Positions 7,211-14,837 of a stretch of 30,093 nucleotides of DNA are shown here, in pieces. The notes under the pieces were generated by a model, which searched no databases, had not been told where the DNA came from, and saw nothing but the letters and a program-made list of their open reading frames with translations. The position numbers and the translations under genes were made by a program. Positions within the stretch are counted from its first letter, which is position 1. Every line of letters begins with the position of its first letter. Source of the DNA: a virus; IMG/VR virus record IMGVR_UViG_3300038701_002844, positions 1-30,093 of that record. One strand, 5' to 3'.

Positions 7211-8116
7211 TTAGGCGTCGCCGGTCGATCCCACGATCAGCTGAGGCAGCCCGTAACCGACGTTCTTACGATCATAGGCTTGATAGATGAACTCGTGATT
7301 CAGAATGGTTCCGCGATCATCGAGACGGTCAGCTGCGTTGAAGACGGTATCGACTTCATACTGCACGATGAACGGCTTGACCTCGCGGCTGTCATCCATC
7401 AGGAACCAGGCGGTGTCAGAGGTAAGTTGGTTGATAACGAGGACGTCGAACGTCCCTTTCAGGATATTCGTGGTTCCGTCGATTTCCGCAGCGTCGCGGA
7501 GTTCGAGGGCGGTGTGTTCCAGGGCAGGCGGAACGATCAGCAAAACCTTGTCGCCGAGGCCGAGGTTTTGACCTTTGGCATCGGTGCGCTCGCGAAGCAT
7601 GGCGCGAGCTTCTTGGAAGCGGGCGGCGTTGAGGCTCCAAGCAATTTTGTTCGTGAAGGTCGCAACTCCCTTTCCGCTGTCTGACGGGTTGATCTTTTTG
7701 TTGAGCGCGAAAAACGCCTTGCCGGTGTAATCGAGGTCGGCGAATCCGTTATTGAGGAGGTCGGCGACCATGGCATCGGGATGATGCGCAGCCGAACGGC
7801 CCATCTCCGCGAACTTCGGACCGTAAAGGCCCATGTTGTCGCGTTCGAGGTCGGCCTGCTTCACGCCGACGGTCGCTTCGAATTCCTTGTTCAGGATGGT
7901 GAAGGTCGCCTGGCTGAAATTCTGCACGGCAGCCTCGCCGATGAGTTCCCGCATTGACGGGATGGAGGTCGCGAAATCATAGACCTCGCTGGCCCCGGTG
8001 GAGGTGGTCTTCATGGCGATGCGGGACCATTTCGGATCGCCGCCGCCGTAGGTTTTCAGGAAGAGCGCCCGGAACCCCTGGCTTGCTCTGTCAACGATGG
8101 TTTGTGTCAAATTCAT
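7211..8116 (-). CDS. T: Major capsid protein, Mu gpT-like
   Basis: The 301-aa protein matches the Mu gpT family in length and layout: an N-terminal helix (VDRASQGFRALFLKTYGG), a segment ending SIPSMRELIGEAAV equivalent to the family's reactive PxMReWiG block, a central FEATVGVKQADLERDNMGLYG, and C-terminal FNAADRLDDRGTILNHEFIYQAYDRKNVGYGLPQLIVGS. It would fold as an HK97-type subunit and build the icosahedral head. The gene is preceded by the decoration protein and protease/scaffold genes, the usual head order, and followed by a strong hairpin. The ATG has no Shine-Dalgarno (upstream bases A/T-rich). Confidence 0.92.
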   Translation of the reverse strand: MNLTQTIVDRASQGFRALFLKTYGGGDPKWSRIAMKTTSTGASEVYDFATSIPSMRELIGEAAVQNFSQATFTILNKEFEATVGVKQADLERDNMGLYGPKFAEMGRSAAHHPDAMVADLLNNGFADLDYTGKAFFALNKKINPSDSGKGVATFTNKIAWSLNAARFQEARAMLRERTDAKGQNLGLGDKVLLIVPPALEHTALELRDAAEIDGTTNILKGTFDVLVINQLTSDTAWFLMDDSREVKPFIVQYEVDTVFNAADRLDDRGTILNHEFIYQAYDRKNVGYGLPQLIVGSTGDA

Positions 8117-8142
8117 AGTAAATTATCGGTCTGGTTTGAGGG

Positions 8143-8529
8143 TTAAACAGCAGTCGCCAGGGTGACGTCCACGAGGGCCTTGCCGTCCGGATCGAGACCG
8201 AGGAAGACCCCGGCTGGGATGGAGGCATCGACGACGGCGGTGTCGCCAACAGTTTCGTTGTCGGTCGCGTAAACTTTCGCCCCAGGCACCAGGGTGTCGC
8301 CGTCCTCAATATGGAGCGGATACGTTCCCCGGCGGCAAATGACGGTCTCGCCGATAGCAGCATCGTTTTGAGCAACGCCGAGGATGACCGCGTCTTCAGT
8401 CGCGGCGATGACAGTTTCCGGAGCGGCCACGATGGAAGTGGCCACAGCGACCAACGACCCGGCTTCAATCGCGCCGGTGGCGGTGAGTTCGCCGGTAAAT
8501 TCTCCCGGCTTCAATTCAGTATCATACAT
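8143..8529 (-). CDS. Capsid decoration protein (DUF2190-like)
   Basis: The 128-aa beta-rich protein with repeated AG/GV turns (IEAGSLVAVAT, VILGVAQNDA, GAKVYATDNETVG, GVFLGLDPDGKALVDV) resembles DUF2190 head-decoration proteins. These are small beta proteins that bind the outer capsid. It lies between the protease/scaffold gene and the major capsid gene, where such proteins are found in many phages. The closing residues LVDVTLATAV are typical of the family's last strand. Confidence 0.75.
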   Translation of the reverse strand: MYDTELKPGEFTGELTATGAIEAGSLVAVATSIVAAPETVIAATEDAVILGVAQNDAAIGETVICRRGTYPLHIEDGDTLVPGAKVYATDNETVGDTAVVDASIPAGVFLGLDPDGKALVDVTLATAV

Positions 8530-8553
8530 GATTCTTCTTGGTGAGTGGTTGAG

Positions 8554-9000
8554 TTAGGCTTGAGCCTGGCGAAATTCGTCTTCGGTCAGCCCGAGCTGGG
8601 CCATGATCTTCCTGTCATCAGCAGAGAGCGCGGCGGACTTGTCGCCCGGCTTCTCCTGAGGGGACTGGCGAGAGGTCGGAACCTCCCCGGCGGGAAGCTT
8701 GTCAACGATGGCGCGCAGAGTGCCGATGTCAGTGACATCGATCTGTTCGGCGGACAGCGGAATCACCTTTCCCTGAAGCACGGCCCCTTGGACGATGTTC
8801 GAGCGCTCCATCGCATCGAGGCGGGCGGACATGGCGGCGACCTCGCCCTCGGGCGCGTCCTTCTTTGGAGAGGGCTTCTCCATGTGTTTGGCAGCCGCTG
8901 CCGCGATTGCCTCGTCGCTCACCTTATCTTCGCCGTCCTCGGCCTTGAGACCGAGGATTGAAATGAGAAGGTCGCGGAATTTATCAGTGTCTTTATCCAT
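8554..9000 (-). CDS. Possible internal-start scaffold product (Mu Z-like)
   Basis: An in-frame ATG at 9000 begins MDKDTDKFRDLLISILG and would yield a 148-aa protein of only the scaffold half. Mu and lambda both make separate scaffold from an internal start in the protease gene, so this is a reasonable proposal. No Shine-Dalgarno is visible, but nearly no gene here has one, so its absence says little. Confidence 0.4.
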   Translation of the reverse strand: MDKDTDKFRDLLISILGLKAEDGEDKVSDEAIAAAAAKHMEKPSPKKDAPEGEVAAMSARLDAMERSNIVQGAVLQGKVIPLSAEQIDVTDIGTLRAIVDKLPAGEVPTSRQSPQEKPGDKSAALSADDRKIMAQLGLTEDEFRQAQA

Positions 9001-9573
9001 GGTTTGAGGGGAGTCTGGTTTGTCTTGAGTTTGGATTTGAGAGGGAGTTTGCGCGGAGAGCGCGGCGACAGCCTCTTCGAAGGTTAGCCCGGCGACATCG
9101 CCAGTCTGAGTCAATGCGACAGAGTCGATGAGGAGAAGGTTGCCGTCTGAGTCGAAACGAGCGACCGGCGAAACGTCGGAATAGGAGAGCGCATGCTCGC
9201 GCCCGTTCGGCGTATAGGCTAGCGAGGTCATGAAGACGCCTTCGCCTTCGACGATTTCAATCTGACCGTGCGCGGCGTTATGACGCGGATCCTCTTTATA
9301 ACGAGGGTGACCAGGGACGCTTTGATGTTCGTAGTCCAGGACGACGGTATCGCGGGCGAATCTCTTTTGATTCGCAGAGAGACATTTCAGTGACTTCTCG
9401 CCAACGACGATTTTCGCGCCCGTGGTTCGTCCGAGATTTTCACCCCAATCGAGGATTTTGATCCGCTTGGGAAGCTCCCCTTCGACAGCCTCGCCAGCCC
9501 GGAAGGCGTGCGCCGCGCCAAGCACGGCGTGGCCGGGGAGAGCTGAAGGAGTTTTGACGTTTTCGTCGGACAT
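8554..9573 (-). CDS. I: Prohead protease with scaffold region, Mu I-like
   Basis: The 339-aa protein matches Mu protein I. Residues about 30-170 form the protease-like domain, with RIKILDWGENLGR, TVVLDYEHQS (the conserved DYEHQ), a PRHNAAHGQIE segment and YTPNGREHALSYSDVSPVA. Residues about 190-339 are helical, charged and scaffold-like. It cuts itself and other head proteins during maturation while the C-terminal part shapes the prohead. A Met at 9000 opens a 148-aa product covering just the C-terminal part, as Mu makes scaffold Z from an internal start within I. A 28-bp element that recurs before the lysis arm lies just upstream. Confidence 0.88.
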   Translation of the reverse strand: MSDENVKTPSALPGHAVLGAAHAFRAGEAVEGELPKRIKILDWGENLGRTTGAKIVVGEKSLKCLSANQKRFARDTVVLDYEHQSVPGHPRYKEDPRHNAAHGQIEIVEGEGVFMTSLAYTPNGREHALSYSDVSPVARFDSDGNLLLIDSVALTQTGDVAGLTFEEAVAALSAQTPSQIQTQDKPDSPQTMDKDTDKFRDLLISILGLKAEDGEDKVSDEAIAAAAAKHMEKPSPKKDAPEGEVAAMSARLDAMERSNIVQGAVLQGKVIPLSAEQIDVTDIGTLRAIVDKLPAGEVPTSRQSPQEKPGDKSAALSADDRKIMAQLGLTEDEFRQAQA

Positions 9574-9603
9574 CGGGCATACCTTGCCCGGAATCCCGAC
9601 TTA

Positions 9604-9631
9604 CCACAAAACGCCGTGGGAGCGATGGAGG
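9604..9631 (-). promoter_or_regulatory. 28-bp element upstream of protease gene, candidate late promoter
   Basis: Read on the minus strand this contains CCTCCATCGCTCCCAC, one variable base, then GCGTTTTG, one variable base and GG. It matches 21098-21124 at 26 of 28 positions (the second copy begins at 21097). It sits in the 69-bp gap between the gp31-like and protease genes, ending about 30 bp before the protease ATG. In Mu the late promoter P_I lies before gene I, so this is a plausible activator-dependent late promoter. Confidence 0.6.
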
Positions 9632-9642
9632 GGCGCGGATGA

Positions 9643-10083
9643 TTACAATCCGTGAACCCGCAGGCTGGCCGAAAGTGCCCGGTTGACGGCGAGGCTGCCT
9701 CGCGGAGTCAGCTTGCGGCGCAGAAAGGGCAGATAGGGCCGCGCAGGGATTTTCGAGGCCTTATTCCGCCCGGCTTTGCCGCCAAGCTGATGGATGGCAG
9801 CATACTCGCGATCGCTACCGACCGTCACCACTGAATTCGTGGTGCGGGTGATTCGAATCGACTTCCGCAGCATCGTCGATTTCTGAAGGAGATTGTGAGG
9901 AAGGTCATCCTTGCGGGGGGCCCAGGCGCGAGCACGCAGCGAGGGGTCGGTGAAGGCGCGTTTTCCCAGGGAAACCACGGCCCGGCCCATCGCGTTCAAA
10001 TGCGGCTTACGATCCTTCGTGGCCAGAGCCTTGCGCCGGAGATCGGGAGCGATGCCATCGCGGATTTTACGAAAGGTGGCCAT
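9643..10083 (-). CDS. Virion morphogenesis protein, Mu gp31/gpG-like
   Basis: The product, 146 aa from the ATG at 10083, has the family's C-terminal signature: a REYAAIHQLGG segment followed by KIPARPYLPFL (in Mu gpG-type proteins, IHxfGg then iPaRpfLgl). The N-terminal half is basic and helical. The family acts in head completion and head-tail joining. The frame is open to a GTG at 10107, but the ATG at 10083 overlaps the stop of a 29-codon upstream ORF as TAATG, which favours it. It follows the F-like head protein gene, as in Mu. Confidence 0.85.
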   Translation of the reverse strand: MATFRKIRDGIAPDLRRKALATKDRKPHLNAMGRAVVSLGKRAFTDPSLRARAWAPRKDDLPHNLLQKSTMLRKSIRITRTTNSVVTVGSDREYAAIHQLGGKAGRNKASKIPARPYLPFLRRKLTPRGSLAVNRALSASLRVHGL

Positions 10084-10172
10084 TACAGAAAAGTTTCCAC
10101 GATCCACTTAATCAACCAGAGCAATGGAAGAAGCACCATGCCAAGAATGAGATATTGAGGAGCGCGGAACAT
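10083..10172 (-). CDS. 29-aa single-pass membrane microprotein
   Basis: This ORF encodes a 29-residue peptide beginning MFRAPQYLILGMVLLPLLW; residues 7-21 are almost all hydrophobic, enough for one membrane segment, followed by KW and a short tail. It lies between two head genes, 11 bp after one stop, and its stop overlaps the next start as TAATG, which suggests translation coupling. It has no recognised family. A role in lysis timing or membrane-associated assembly would be speculation; it could also be only a coupling leader for the next gene. Confidence 0.5.
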   Translation of the reverse strand: MFRAPQYLILGMVLLPLLWLIKWIVETFL

Positions 10173-10183
10173 GGAGGCGGTTT

Positions 10184-10438
10184 CTAAGATTCGAAATCTG
10201 CGGCAGGCTCGTCGGCGGTTTCCGACTTGGTGATTTCATACTGGAATGATCCTTGAAATGCTCGCTTTAAAATTTCCCGAGTTGGGATGTGGTGACCAGC
10301 ATGGAGATCGACCTGGCGTTGCAGAAGCTCGCCGAGGGCTCGCGGGGCGCTTCCGGTTGACTCGATCTGGTGAGATCCATCGAGCGCGAAGCTGTGATCT
10401 TCCAGGCGAAATTCGATTCGTTCGTTTCCGGGGTTCAT
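10184..10438 (-). CDS. Hypothetical small protein between gp30 and gp31
   Basis: The 84-aa product is not recognised. It starts with a charged beta-like segment (RIEFRLEDHSFALDG), includes LGELLQRQVDLHAGHHIPTREILKRA, and ends acidic. Its start overlaps the stop of the F-like head protein (ATGA, 10435-10438). Its place in the head operon suggests a morphogenesis role. Confidence 0.65.
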   Translation of the reverse strand: MNPGNERIEFRLEDHSFALDGSHQIESTGSAPRALGELLQRQVDLHAGHHIPTREILKRAFQGSFQYEITKSETADEPAADFES

Positions 10439-12033
10439 GATTGATCTTTGATCTGAAGAGTTGAGATGACGAAGTCGAAATATTCCGGGTCTTCTTTGGC
10501 GAATGCTGCCGGGTTACGGTCGAGCCGCTCGATGCCCATGGTGAGAAGTTCGGTGGCGCGCCCACCATAGTCTTTTCCGCAATAGTGATCGCCGCCGAGG
10601 TTTTCCCAGCCGTCTTCGAAGGTGACTTCGCCGGGGCCGTATCCGAGGCCAGTCAAGTCCCGCAGGCGCTGGGGCTTCTCCCCGGCGGCCCGCTTGTCCA
10701 GAAAGGCGAGGGACTTCTTAAGCACGGAAGCGGTTTGTTGCTCGGTGCCGTGAGTGATTTCGTGAGCCATTACCGAGGCGGAGGTTTTGCTACCGACATA
10801 GATGGCCCGCTCGGAACCGAGATGGAAAGCGCGGCCTCGGTTTGCTCTCACGGTAAGCTGGGGCAGAAAGTCCGGATGCGTGTAGCGCTCGCAAATCGCG
10901 GCCCCTTCGCGAGCTTTCTTCATGATGGGAGCGCTCGTCTTTTTGGTCTTCCCCAGGCGATCCACGTAGGTTCCCTGGAGAGACATTTTACCGCGTTTGG
11001 CGGCGGGGATTTCAACCACTTTTCGAGCTTCCTCGATCTTGCGGCTCACCTCATCCATGAGGCGATGACGGTCTTCGAGTGTGAGAGCGCGCTGGCTGAG
11101 GTCAACGGCTTCGATTTGCAGCTGGATTTTAGCCAACTTGAGACGAGCGGCGGCGAGGTCCAGGGGGGGAATCGGATTAGAAGGGAGAGTTGGAAGCTTT
11201 TTGACAGTCGGCTCTCGTTCCAGGAGCCAGTCCATGATGGTACCGATTTCGCCGATTTCGGTTTCGGCGGCCCAGGCTTCGAAGGCTTCGCGGACGTCGG
11301 GAGTCCAACGCTTTTTGATGTCGTCGTAGGGCAGACTGAGGTCGCGGACATTGTTCTCGTAGTTCCCGCCTTTCTCCTTGGCGGTGCGGACATCGACGAT
11401 GACGTTGGGGCCTCGGTTGAGGTTGCCGAGTTCGAGCTGTGTCAGGGCCGCGCCTTCGAGGACTCGCTTGTTCTCCGGATTACGGCGGCGGTCGCGGGCC
11501 TTCTCTTCTTCGGCGTCGATCTCGGTCAGTTCGACGACGTCGCAACGGCAATTCCATTCCCAGGGCGGAGTGTGGTTGAGCCAAAAGGGATGATCGGCGG
11601 GAAGGACAATGCCATTGAGCGCGGCATGAGTGGGCCGGACGACATGGTCGTCGGTGGAGAGGTATTGACGGAAGGGAAAGACGTCGATGAGAGCGTCTTG
11701 CGCCTGGGCCTGGGCGGAGGCATAGGCGGAGAATCCATGATGCCGCATGAGGATGGAGGCGCGGCGATTGGCAGACTCCAGGGACATGTGCGGGGAGAGG
11801 TCGGCGACGACGTCTTTCTTGACCTCATCCCAGTCGGCACCACGGGGCAACTCGGCGATGCGGTCGCGGAGGGATTGCAGGACGTCGTGCGATTCGATGC
11901 CGGGGACGACGAAGGCACGCGCCTGGATTTCCTCCGGCATGCGGTCGAAGATGTCGCGGGTAACGATGGCCTTGCCCTCGATGAGCTTGGCCGCTTCGTC
12001 GTGCGGGACGGGAGTGAGGTGGAAGTTGATCAT
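10435..12033 (-). CDS. F: Mu F-like head protein (gp30) fused to a zincin-like domain
   Basis: The 532-aa protein has two parts. Residues about 50-170 are the Mu F-like minor head domain, ending in the typical VRPTHAALNG, HPFW and WNCRCDV series (about 130-166). The C-terminal part contains SVMAHEITHG, with H424-E-x-x-H428-G, the zinc-metallopeptidase signature, and a downstream ATELL where E495 could be the third ligand. Between them lies a helical linker (about 285-350). F-like proteins sit at the portal vertex and may be injected with the DNA, so a fused peptidase could work in head maturation or in the new host. The motif is seen in the sequence; peptidase activity is inferred. Its stop overlaps the next gene by ATGA. 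Confidence 0.88.
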   Translation of the reverse strand: MINFHLTPVPHDEAAKLIEGKAIVTRDIFDRMPEEIQARAFVVPGIESHDVLQSLRDRIAELPRGADWDEVKKDVVADLSPHMSLESANRRASILMRHHGFSAYASAQAQAQDALIDVFPFRQYLSTDDHVVRPTHAALNGIVLPADHPFWLNHTPPWEWNCRCDVVELTEIDAEEEKARDRRRNPENKRVLEGAALTQLELGNLNRGPNVIVDVRTAKEKGGNYENNVRDLSLPYDDIKKRWTPDVREAFEAWAAETEIGEIGTIMDWLLEREPTVKKLPTLPSNPIPPLDLAAARLKLAKIQLQIEAVDLSQRALTLEDRHRLMDEVSRKIEEARKVVEIPAAKRGKMSLQGTYVDRLGKTKKTSAPIMKKAREGAAICERYTHPDFLPQLTVRANRGRAFHLGSERAIYVGSKTSASVMAHEITHGTEQQTASVLKKSLAFLDKRAAGEKPQRLRDLTGLGYGPGEVTFEDGWENLGGDHYCGKDYGGRATELLTMGIERLDRNPAAFAKEDPEYFDFVISTLQIKDQS

Positions 12034-12290
12034 GGTTCGTAATCGTTTAGGAAGTAGTCTTCAGGAAGCTCGACGGGTGGAAGGCCTTTCTTTTTGGCGA
12101 GCTGACAGGCTTCCCAGTGGCCCCGGCATGAGGTCTCGCCAGCGCCGTACAAATCATCGAGGTGACACGGGAACTCCTGGTTTGAGATTGAGAGGGCGTG
12201 AGAGAGTTCCTCATCGGGAAGTTTAGAGACTTTCCCCATGTAGGGGCATTCACGACACTTCCGGAAGCGACGTTTGAGAGGTTCGGTCAT
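12030..12290 (-). CDS. Cys-rich, probable zinc-binding small protein
   Basis: The 86-aa protein has a CRECPYMG knuckle (C12, C15), then PCH (C42, H43) and CRGHWEAC (C55, H58, C62). This CxxCP...CH...CxGH spacing resembles the DUF6283 type of phage proteins and suggests one bound zinc. The role is unknown. It starts the block that leads into the head genes and overlaps the F-like start by ATGA. Confidence 0.7.
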   Translation of the reverse strand: MTEPLKRRFRKCRECPYMGKVSKLPDEELSHALSISNQEFPCHLDDLYGAGETSCRGHWEACQLAKKKGLPPVELPEDYFLNDYEP

Positions 12291-12304
12291 GACTTACAAG
12301 CGAG

Positions 12305-12475
12305 CTAGGAATTCGTGACGGTTGTGTCAGAAAAGAGGCGAGAGGAGAACGCGGCGACGAGAATCCAGGGGATGGCGGCGAGGAACCATGCGGGGTCGCC
12401 GTCGATTCCGCGACCGAGCATAATCCCCGCGCCGAGGGTGTAGGCAAATTGCCGGATTTTGATTTCACCAGACAT
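12305..12475 (-). CDS. 56-aa small membrane protein
   Basis: The ORF encodes 56 residues with a glycine-rich stretch (FAYTLGAGIMLGRG) and a clear hydrophobic segment (WFLAAIPWILVAAF, about 30-43). It would be a one- or two-pass membrane protein. It overlaps the upstream gene's last 11 bases (ATG at 12475, upstream stop at 12465), the usual packing in this operon, and is followed by a small zinc-binding gene. A second frame over the same bases is Ser/Pro-rich and looks like a shadow. The function is unknown; a lysis-related role is only a possibility. Confidence 0.65.
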   Translation of the reverse strand: MSGEIKIRQFAYTLGAGIMLGRGIDGDPAWFLAAIPWILVAAFSSRLFSDTTVTNS

Positions 12476-12923
12476 AGCTTTCCCTCCAGGCGTCGAGTTT
12501 TTCGGAAGTCCAGAATCCCCCCTCTTCGTCGCGGCTGTTTTTAGTAGCGTCGATGTGCATCATGAGGGAGTCGATGGAGACCAGCATGGTGTGGGGGGCG
12601 ATCTGGATGTAGTCGACAAATCCGGCGTAGCAGAGACGCCGCATGGTGGTGTACGATAAACCCTCGATTTTGAGAGCTTTGGCGATGGTCATGGTCTCGG
12701 TGAGCCGGACGTAGCCGAGTTGATCGCCTGCGGGTTCGAGGGCGAATTCGCCGTCTTGGCCGGTGACAACTTTGGCGATGGTGTAAACGGGGAGGTCGGT
12801 TTCCTCGCCTACGACAAATTGACCAGGGGCGACTTCGGCCCAGTCGGATTCTCCGGAGGGTGGAGGGGCGGTGTAGGTGGCCTCCATGCCGGGTAATTCG
12901 GCGAAATCCAAATTTGCGCTCAT
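12465..12923 (-). CDS. Putative winged-helix DNA-binding protein
   Basis: The 152-aa product has an acidic N-terminal half with beta segments (PGQFVVGEETDLPVYTIAKVV) and a C-terminal part that looks like an excisionase or MerR-type wing helix: VRLTETMTIAKALKIEGLSYTTMRRLCYAGFVDYI (about 71-106). The helix-turn-helix reading is from pattern alone. It follows the DnaA-like gene with an ATGA overlap, so the two may form a regulatory pair at the early-to-late border of the operon. Direct family membership is not recognised. Confidence 0.55.
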   Translation of the reverse strand: MSANLDFAELPGMEATYTAPPPSGESDWAEVAPGQFVVGEETDLPVYTIAKVVTGQDGEFALEPAGDQLGYVRLTETMTIAKALKIEGLSYTTMRRLCYAGFVDYIQIAPHTMLVSIDSLMMHIDATKNSRDEEGGFWTSEKLDAWRESYVW

Positions 12924-13399
12924 TTGCGATCTGAGGGGGGGTTGGGTTTCTGGACCTCATGCCACGTTCTTTCCGCGATAGGCTCTCTTACCCTGCGGCG
13001 AAGTGCGGCGGCGGGCATATTTGAGAGCCGCCGTTGATACGCTTGGTCGATGACCTGCCATTGCTGGCCTTCGATGGTGTTTTCGCGAATCGCGGCCTGG
13101 ATGCGGCGGACCCAGTGGATGACGGTACCGTGGTGGAGATAGAAGACGCGACCAATTTCGGTGAGGGTGCGCTCGGTGTGCCTCCGCATGAGCCAGAGGG
13201 CGGTGCCACGGGCCTTGGCGAGGTGGGCTTCGCGGGTGCCGCTGCGGAGGGCACTCTCGGTGACACTGAAGGAGGCGCAGACTTGCTCGACGGCGGGCCG
13301 AAACCATTCGATGGGATGGCCGCGCCGGATGGCGTGCAGGCGGGCTTCGATCTCGGTGGAGAGTTCGCTGAGGGTGAAGTTTTCAAGGGCGGGGTTCAT
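12920..13399 (-). CDS. DnaA domain-IV-like DNA-binding protein
   Basis: The 159-aa protein resembles only the C-terminal DNA-binding domain of DnaA. Residues about 30-108 contain FSVTESALRSGTREAHLAKARGTALWLMRRHT, then LTEIGRVFYLHHGTVIH. The AR..A.WL.R..T...L.EIG..F...H.TVIH pattern is the DnaA signature. No AAA+ part is present. It lies between early and late genes where Mu encodes Mor and C, whose fold is also helix-turn-helix, so it may be the switch to late expression. A role in replication is the alternative. The start overlaps the upstream stop by ATGA. Confidence 0.75.
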   Translation of the reverse strand: MNPALENFTLSELSTEIEARLHAIRRGHPIEWFRPAVEQVCASFSVTESALRSGTREAHLAKARGTALWLMRRHTERTLTEIGRVFYLHHGTVIHWVRRIQAAIRENTIEGQQWQVIDQAYQRRLSNMPAAALRRRVREPIAERTWHEVQKPNPPSDRK

Positions 13400-14217
13400 T
13401 GGTCGCCTTTCTGCTTGCGGTTGCGGTTGCGGGTTTTGCCTCTCCCCTCCTTCGCGGCGATGCGGTTCTTGATGGTATGGCAGAGCTGTTCCAGGGCGAG
13501 GGCCGGGAGGGTGATGAGGCTCTCGAAGTCGCTGAGGGTGTTTTTGGGATTCTTACGCTTGGCGACAGTCATGACGTAGGCCGCGCCGATGGTCCCGGCG
13601 TTCTCGTGGCCGCTCTCCTGGTGGTCTTTGAGGAGTCTGACCAGGCGGTCGATGAGTTGCTCGCGGTTCTCGATGGTGTCCTTGGGAGCGCGGGATTGCT
13701 TGCCGGTGACGAGGCTTGTGGGTTCATCGAAGGGCTTGCCGGCGAGGGCGAGGAATTCGGCGCGGAGGGGGCGGAAGTCATCGTTTCGCAGTTCCTGGAA
13801 GGAGCGCTTGCCGGTGATGCGGTGGCAGACGTTGGCGCGGAAGTTGGTGAAACGTTCGGTCTTGGTCTTGCCGGTCTCTTCGACGAGGTCGTAGGCTTCG
13901 AGGTGGTCGAATGCTTGGCGGGCGGTGATGGCCATGGCCTGAATCTGCTTCCTGGAAAGCGGCGGATTACTGGTGGTCTGCGGCTTGGCGGCGGACTTGC
14001 GGCGGGGGCGCTGTTTCCAGGACTCGCCTGCGAGGGGCTCGACAGTTGGTTCGAGCGGCTGGGCCTTGCCATCGAAGCGCCAGCCCATGGCGAGGCAGAG
14101 TTCTTTGGCGAGTTCCTCGTTGGTGGCGTCGAACTGATGGGACTTGGCACCGGCGTCTTCGGGCTGGCCGTCCTTTGGCGGGATGGTGGCCGTGAAGGTG
14201 ATCTGGGGGATGCTCAT
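13396..14217 (-). CDS. Hypothetical middle gene, possible gp16/GemA-related
   Basis: The 273-aa protein has a basic linker (about 70-85) and a helical centre, TARQAFDHLEAYDLVEETGKTKTERF and CHRITGKRSFQELRNDDFRPLRAEF. The TGK-x-S...L block recalls Mu gp16-type (DUF1018) proteins, but the match is weak and the protein is longer. The C-terminus is very basic (RGKTRNRNRKQKGDQ), which could bind nucleic acid. It comes directly before the DnaA-like gene with ATGA overlap, which fits a middle regulatory gene. Confidence 0.55.
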   Translation of the reverse strand: MSIPQITFTATIPPKDGQPEDAGAKSHQFDATNEELAKELCLAMGWRFDGKAQPLEPTVEPLAGESWKQRPRRKSAAKPQTTSNPPLSRKQIQAMAITARQAFDHLEAYDLVEETGKTKTERFTNFRANVCHRITGKRSFQELRNDDFRPLRAEFLALAGKPFDEPTSLVTGKQSRAPKDTIENREQLIDRLVRLLKDHQESGHENAGTIGAAYVMTVAKRKNPKNTLSDFESLITLPALALEQLCHTIKNRIAAKEGRGKTRNRNRKQKGDQ

Positions 14218-14516
14218 GACTTCGGGAGGGTGTTTTGAATTTCGGCCAGCTTTCGTTTCAGCTTTTTACGCTTCTTGCGCTGGCGCTTGCGTTCCTGGTT
14301 ACGACCCTCCTGGTATGCGTCCTGGACATCATATGGGGTGAAGTCCTGTAAGCGATCCAGTCGTTCCTCGCGGACTTTATCGACGAGGCGCTCGATGGAG
14401 ATGGCGAGGGATTCGAGGATGACTTCGTCGGCGAGGCCCTGGGAACGCTGGTCGCGCAGCCAGAGGTCGAGCTGGCTGGCGATGTTGTCAGTGGTGACGG
14501 GTTCGAAGTAGTTCAT
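14214..14516 (-). CDS. Hypothetical helical protein with basic C-terminus
   Basis: The 100-aa product starts MNYFEPVTTDNIASQLDLW; residues about 20-55 are acidic helix and residues 72-92 are a dense Arg/Lys helix (QERKRQRKKRKKLKRKL). The frame is open upstream to 14735 but that part is Arg/Pro/His-rich shadow of the next gene, so the ATG at 14516 is chosen, two bases after that gene's stop. The basic tail suggests DNA or RNA contact. Family unknown. Confidence 0.65.
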   Translation of the reverse strand: MNYFEPVTTDNIASQLDLWLRDQRSQGLADEVILESLAISIERLVDKVREERLDRLQDFTPYDVQDAYQEGRNQERKRQRKKRKKLKRKLAEIQNTLPKS

Positions 14517-14518
14517 GA

Positions 14519-14812
14519 TTAGCGGGGGCTGATTTTGACGACGGGCGGAGTGGCCCCGAATTCGATGGTTTCGGGCTGCCAGGGCTGGCCGACTGAGACC
14601 ATGGAGGTGGACTGGGTGGCGCAGGCGGTCATGACGGTATTGATGCCGAGGTTGGCGACGAGGGCGCGGGCGCGGGCTTTGGCTTCCTTCGGCGAGGCGG
14701 CAGAGATTTTGACTTTGGCCTTGCGGTTGAGACATTCGGCGACGGGTACGTAGTAGATCTGCTCGCCTTTGGCGGTGTTTTTGATTTTGGGTTTTTCGCT
14801 TGTTGGGTTCAT
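14519..14812 (-). CDS. Hypothetical small protein
   Basis: The 97-aa product is not recognised. It has a basic N-terminus, a stretch AKVKISAASPKEAKARARALVANLG that looks like a small alpha-beta element, and a hydrophilic end. It lies in the run of small middle genes between Gam and the DnaA-like gene. Confidence 0.6.
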   Translation of the reverse strand: MNPTSEKPKIKNTAKGEQIYYVPVAECLNRKAKVKISAASPKEAKARARALVANLGINTVMTACATQSTSMVSVGQPWQPETIEFGATPPVVKISPR

Positions 14813-14837
14813 GGTTTTTGATTGGTTGAGGGTTGGT

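Noticed and set aside
10585-12042. A 485-codon open frame on the plus strand opposite the F-like head gene
   Set aside because: It mirrors a clearly recognised gene on the other strand and its product is an Asp/Gly/Val-rich reverse reading typical of GC-rich DNA.
14517-14735. N-terminal extension of the 100-aa gene
   Set aside because: The extra part is an Arg/His/Pro-rich shadow of the 97-aa gene; the ATG at 14516 follows that gene's stop directly.
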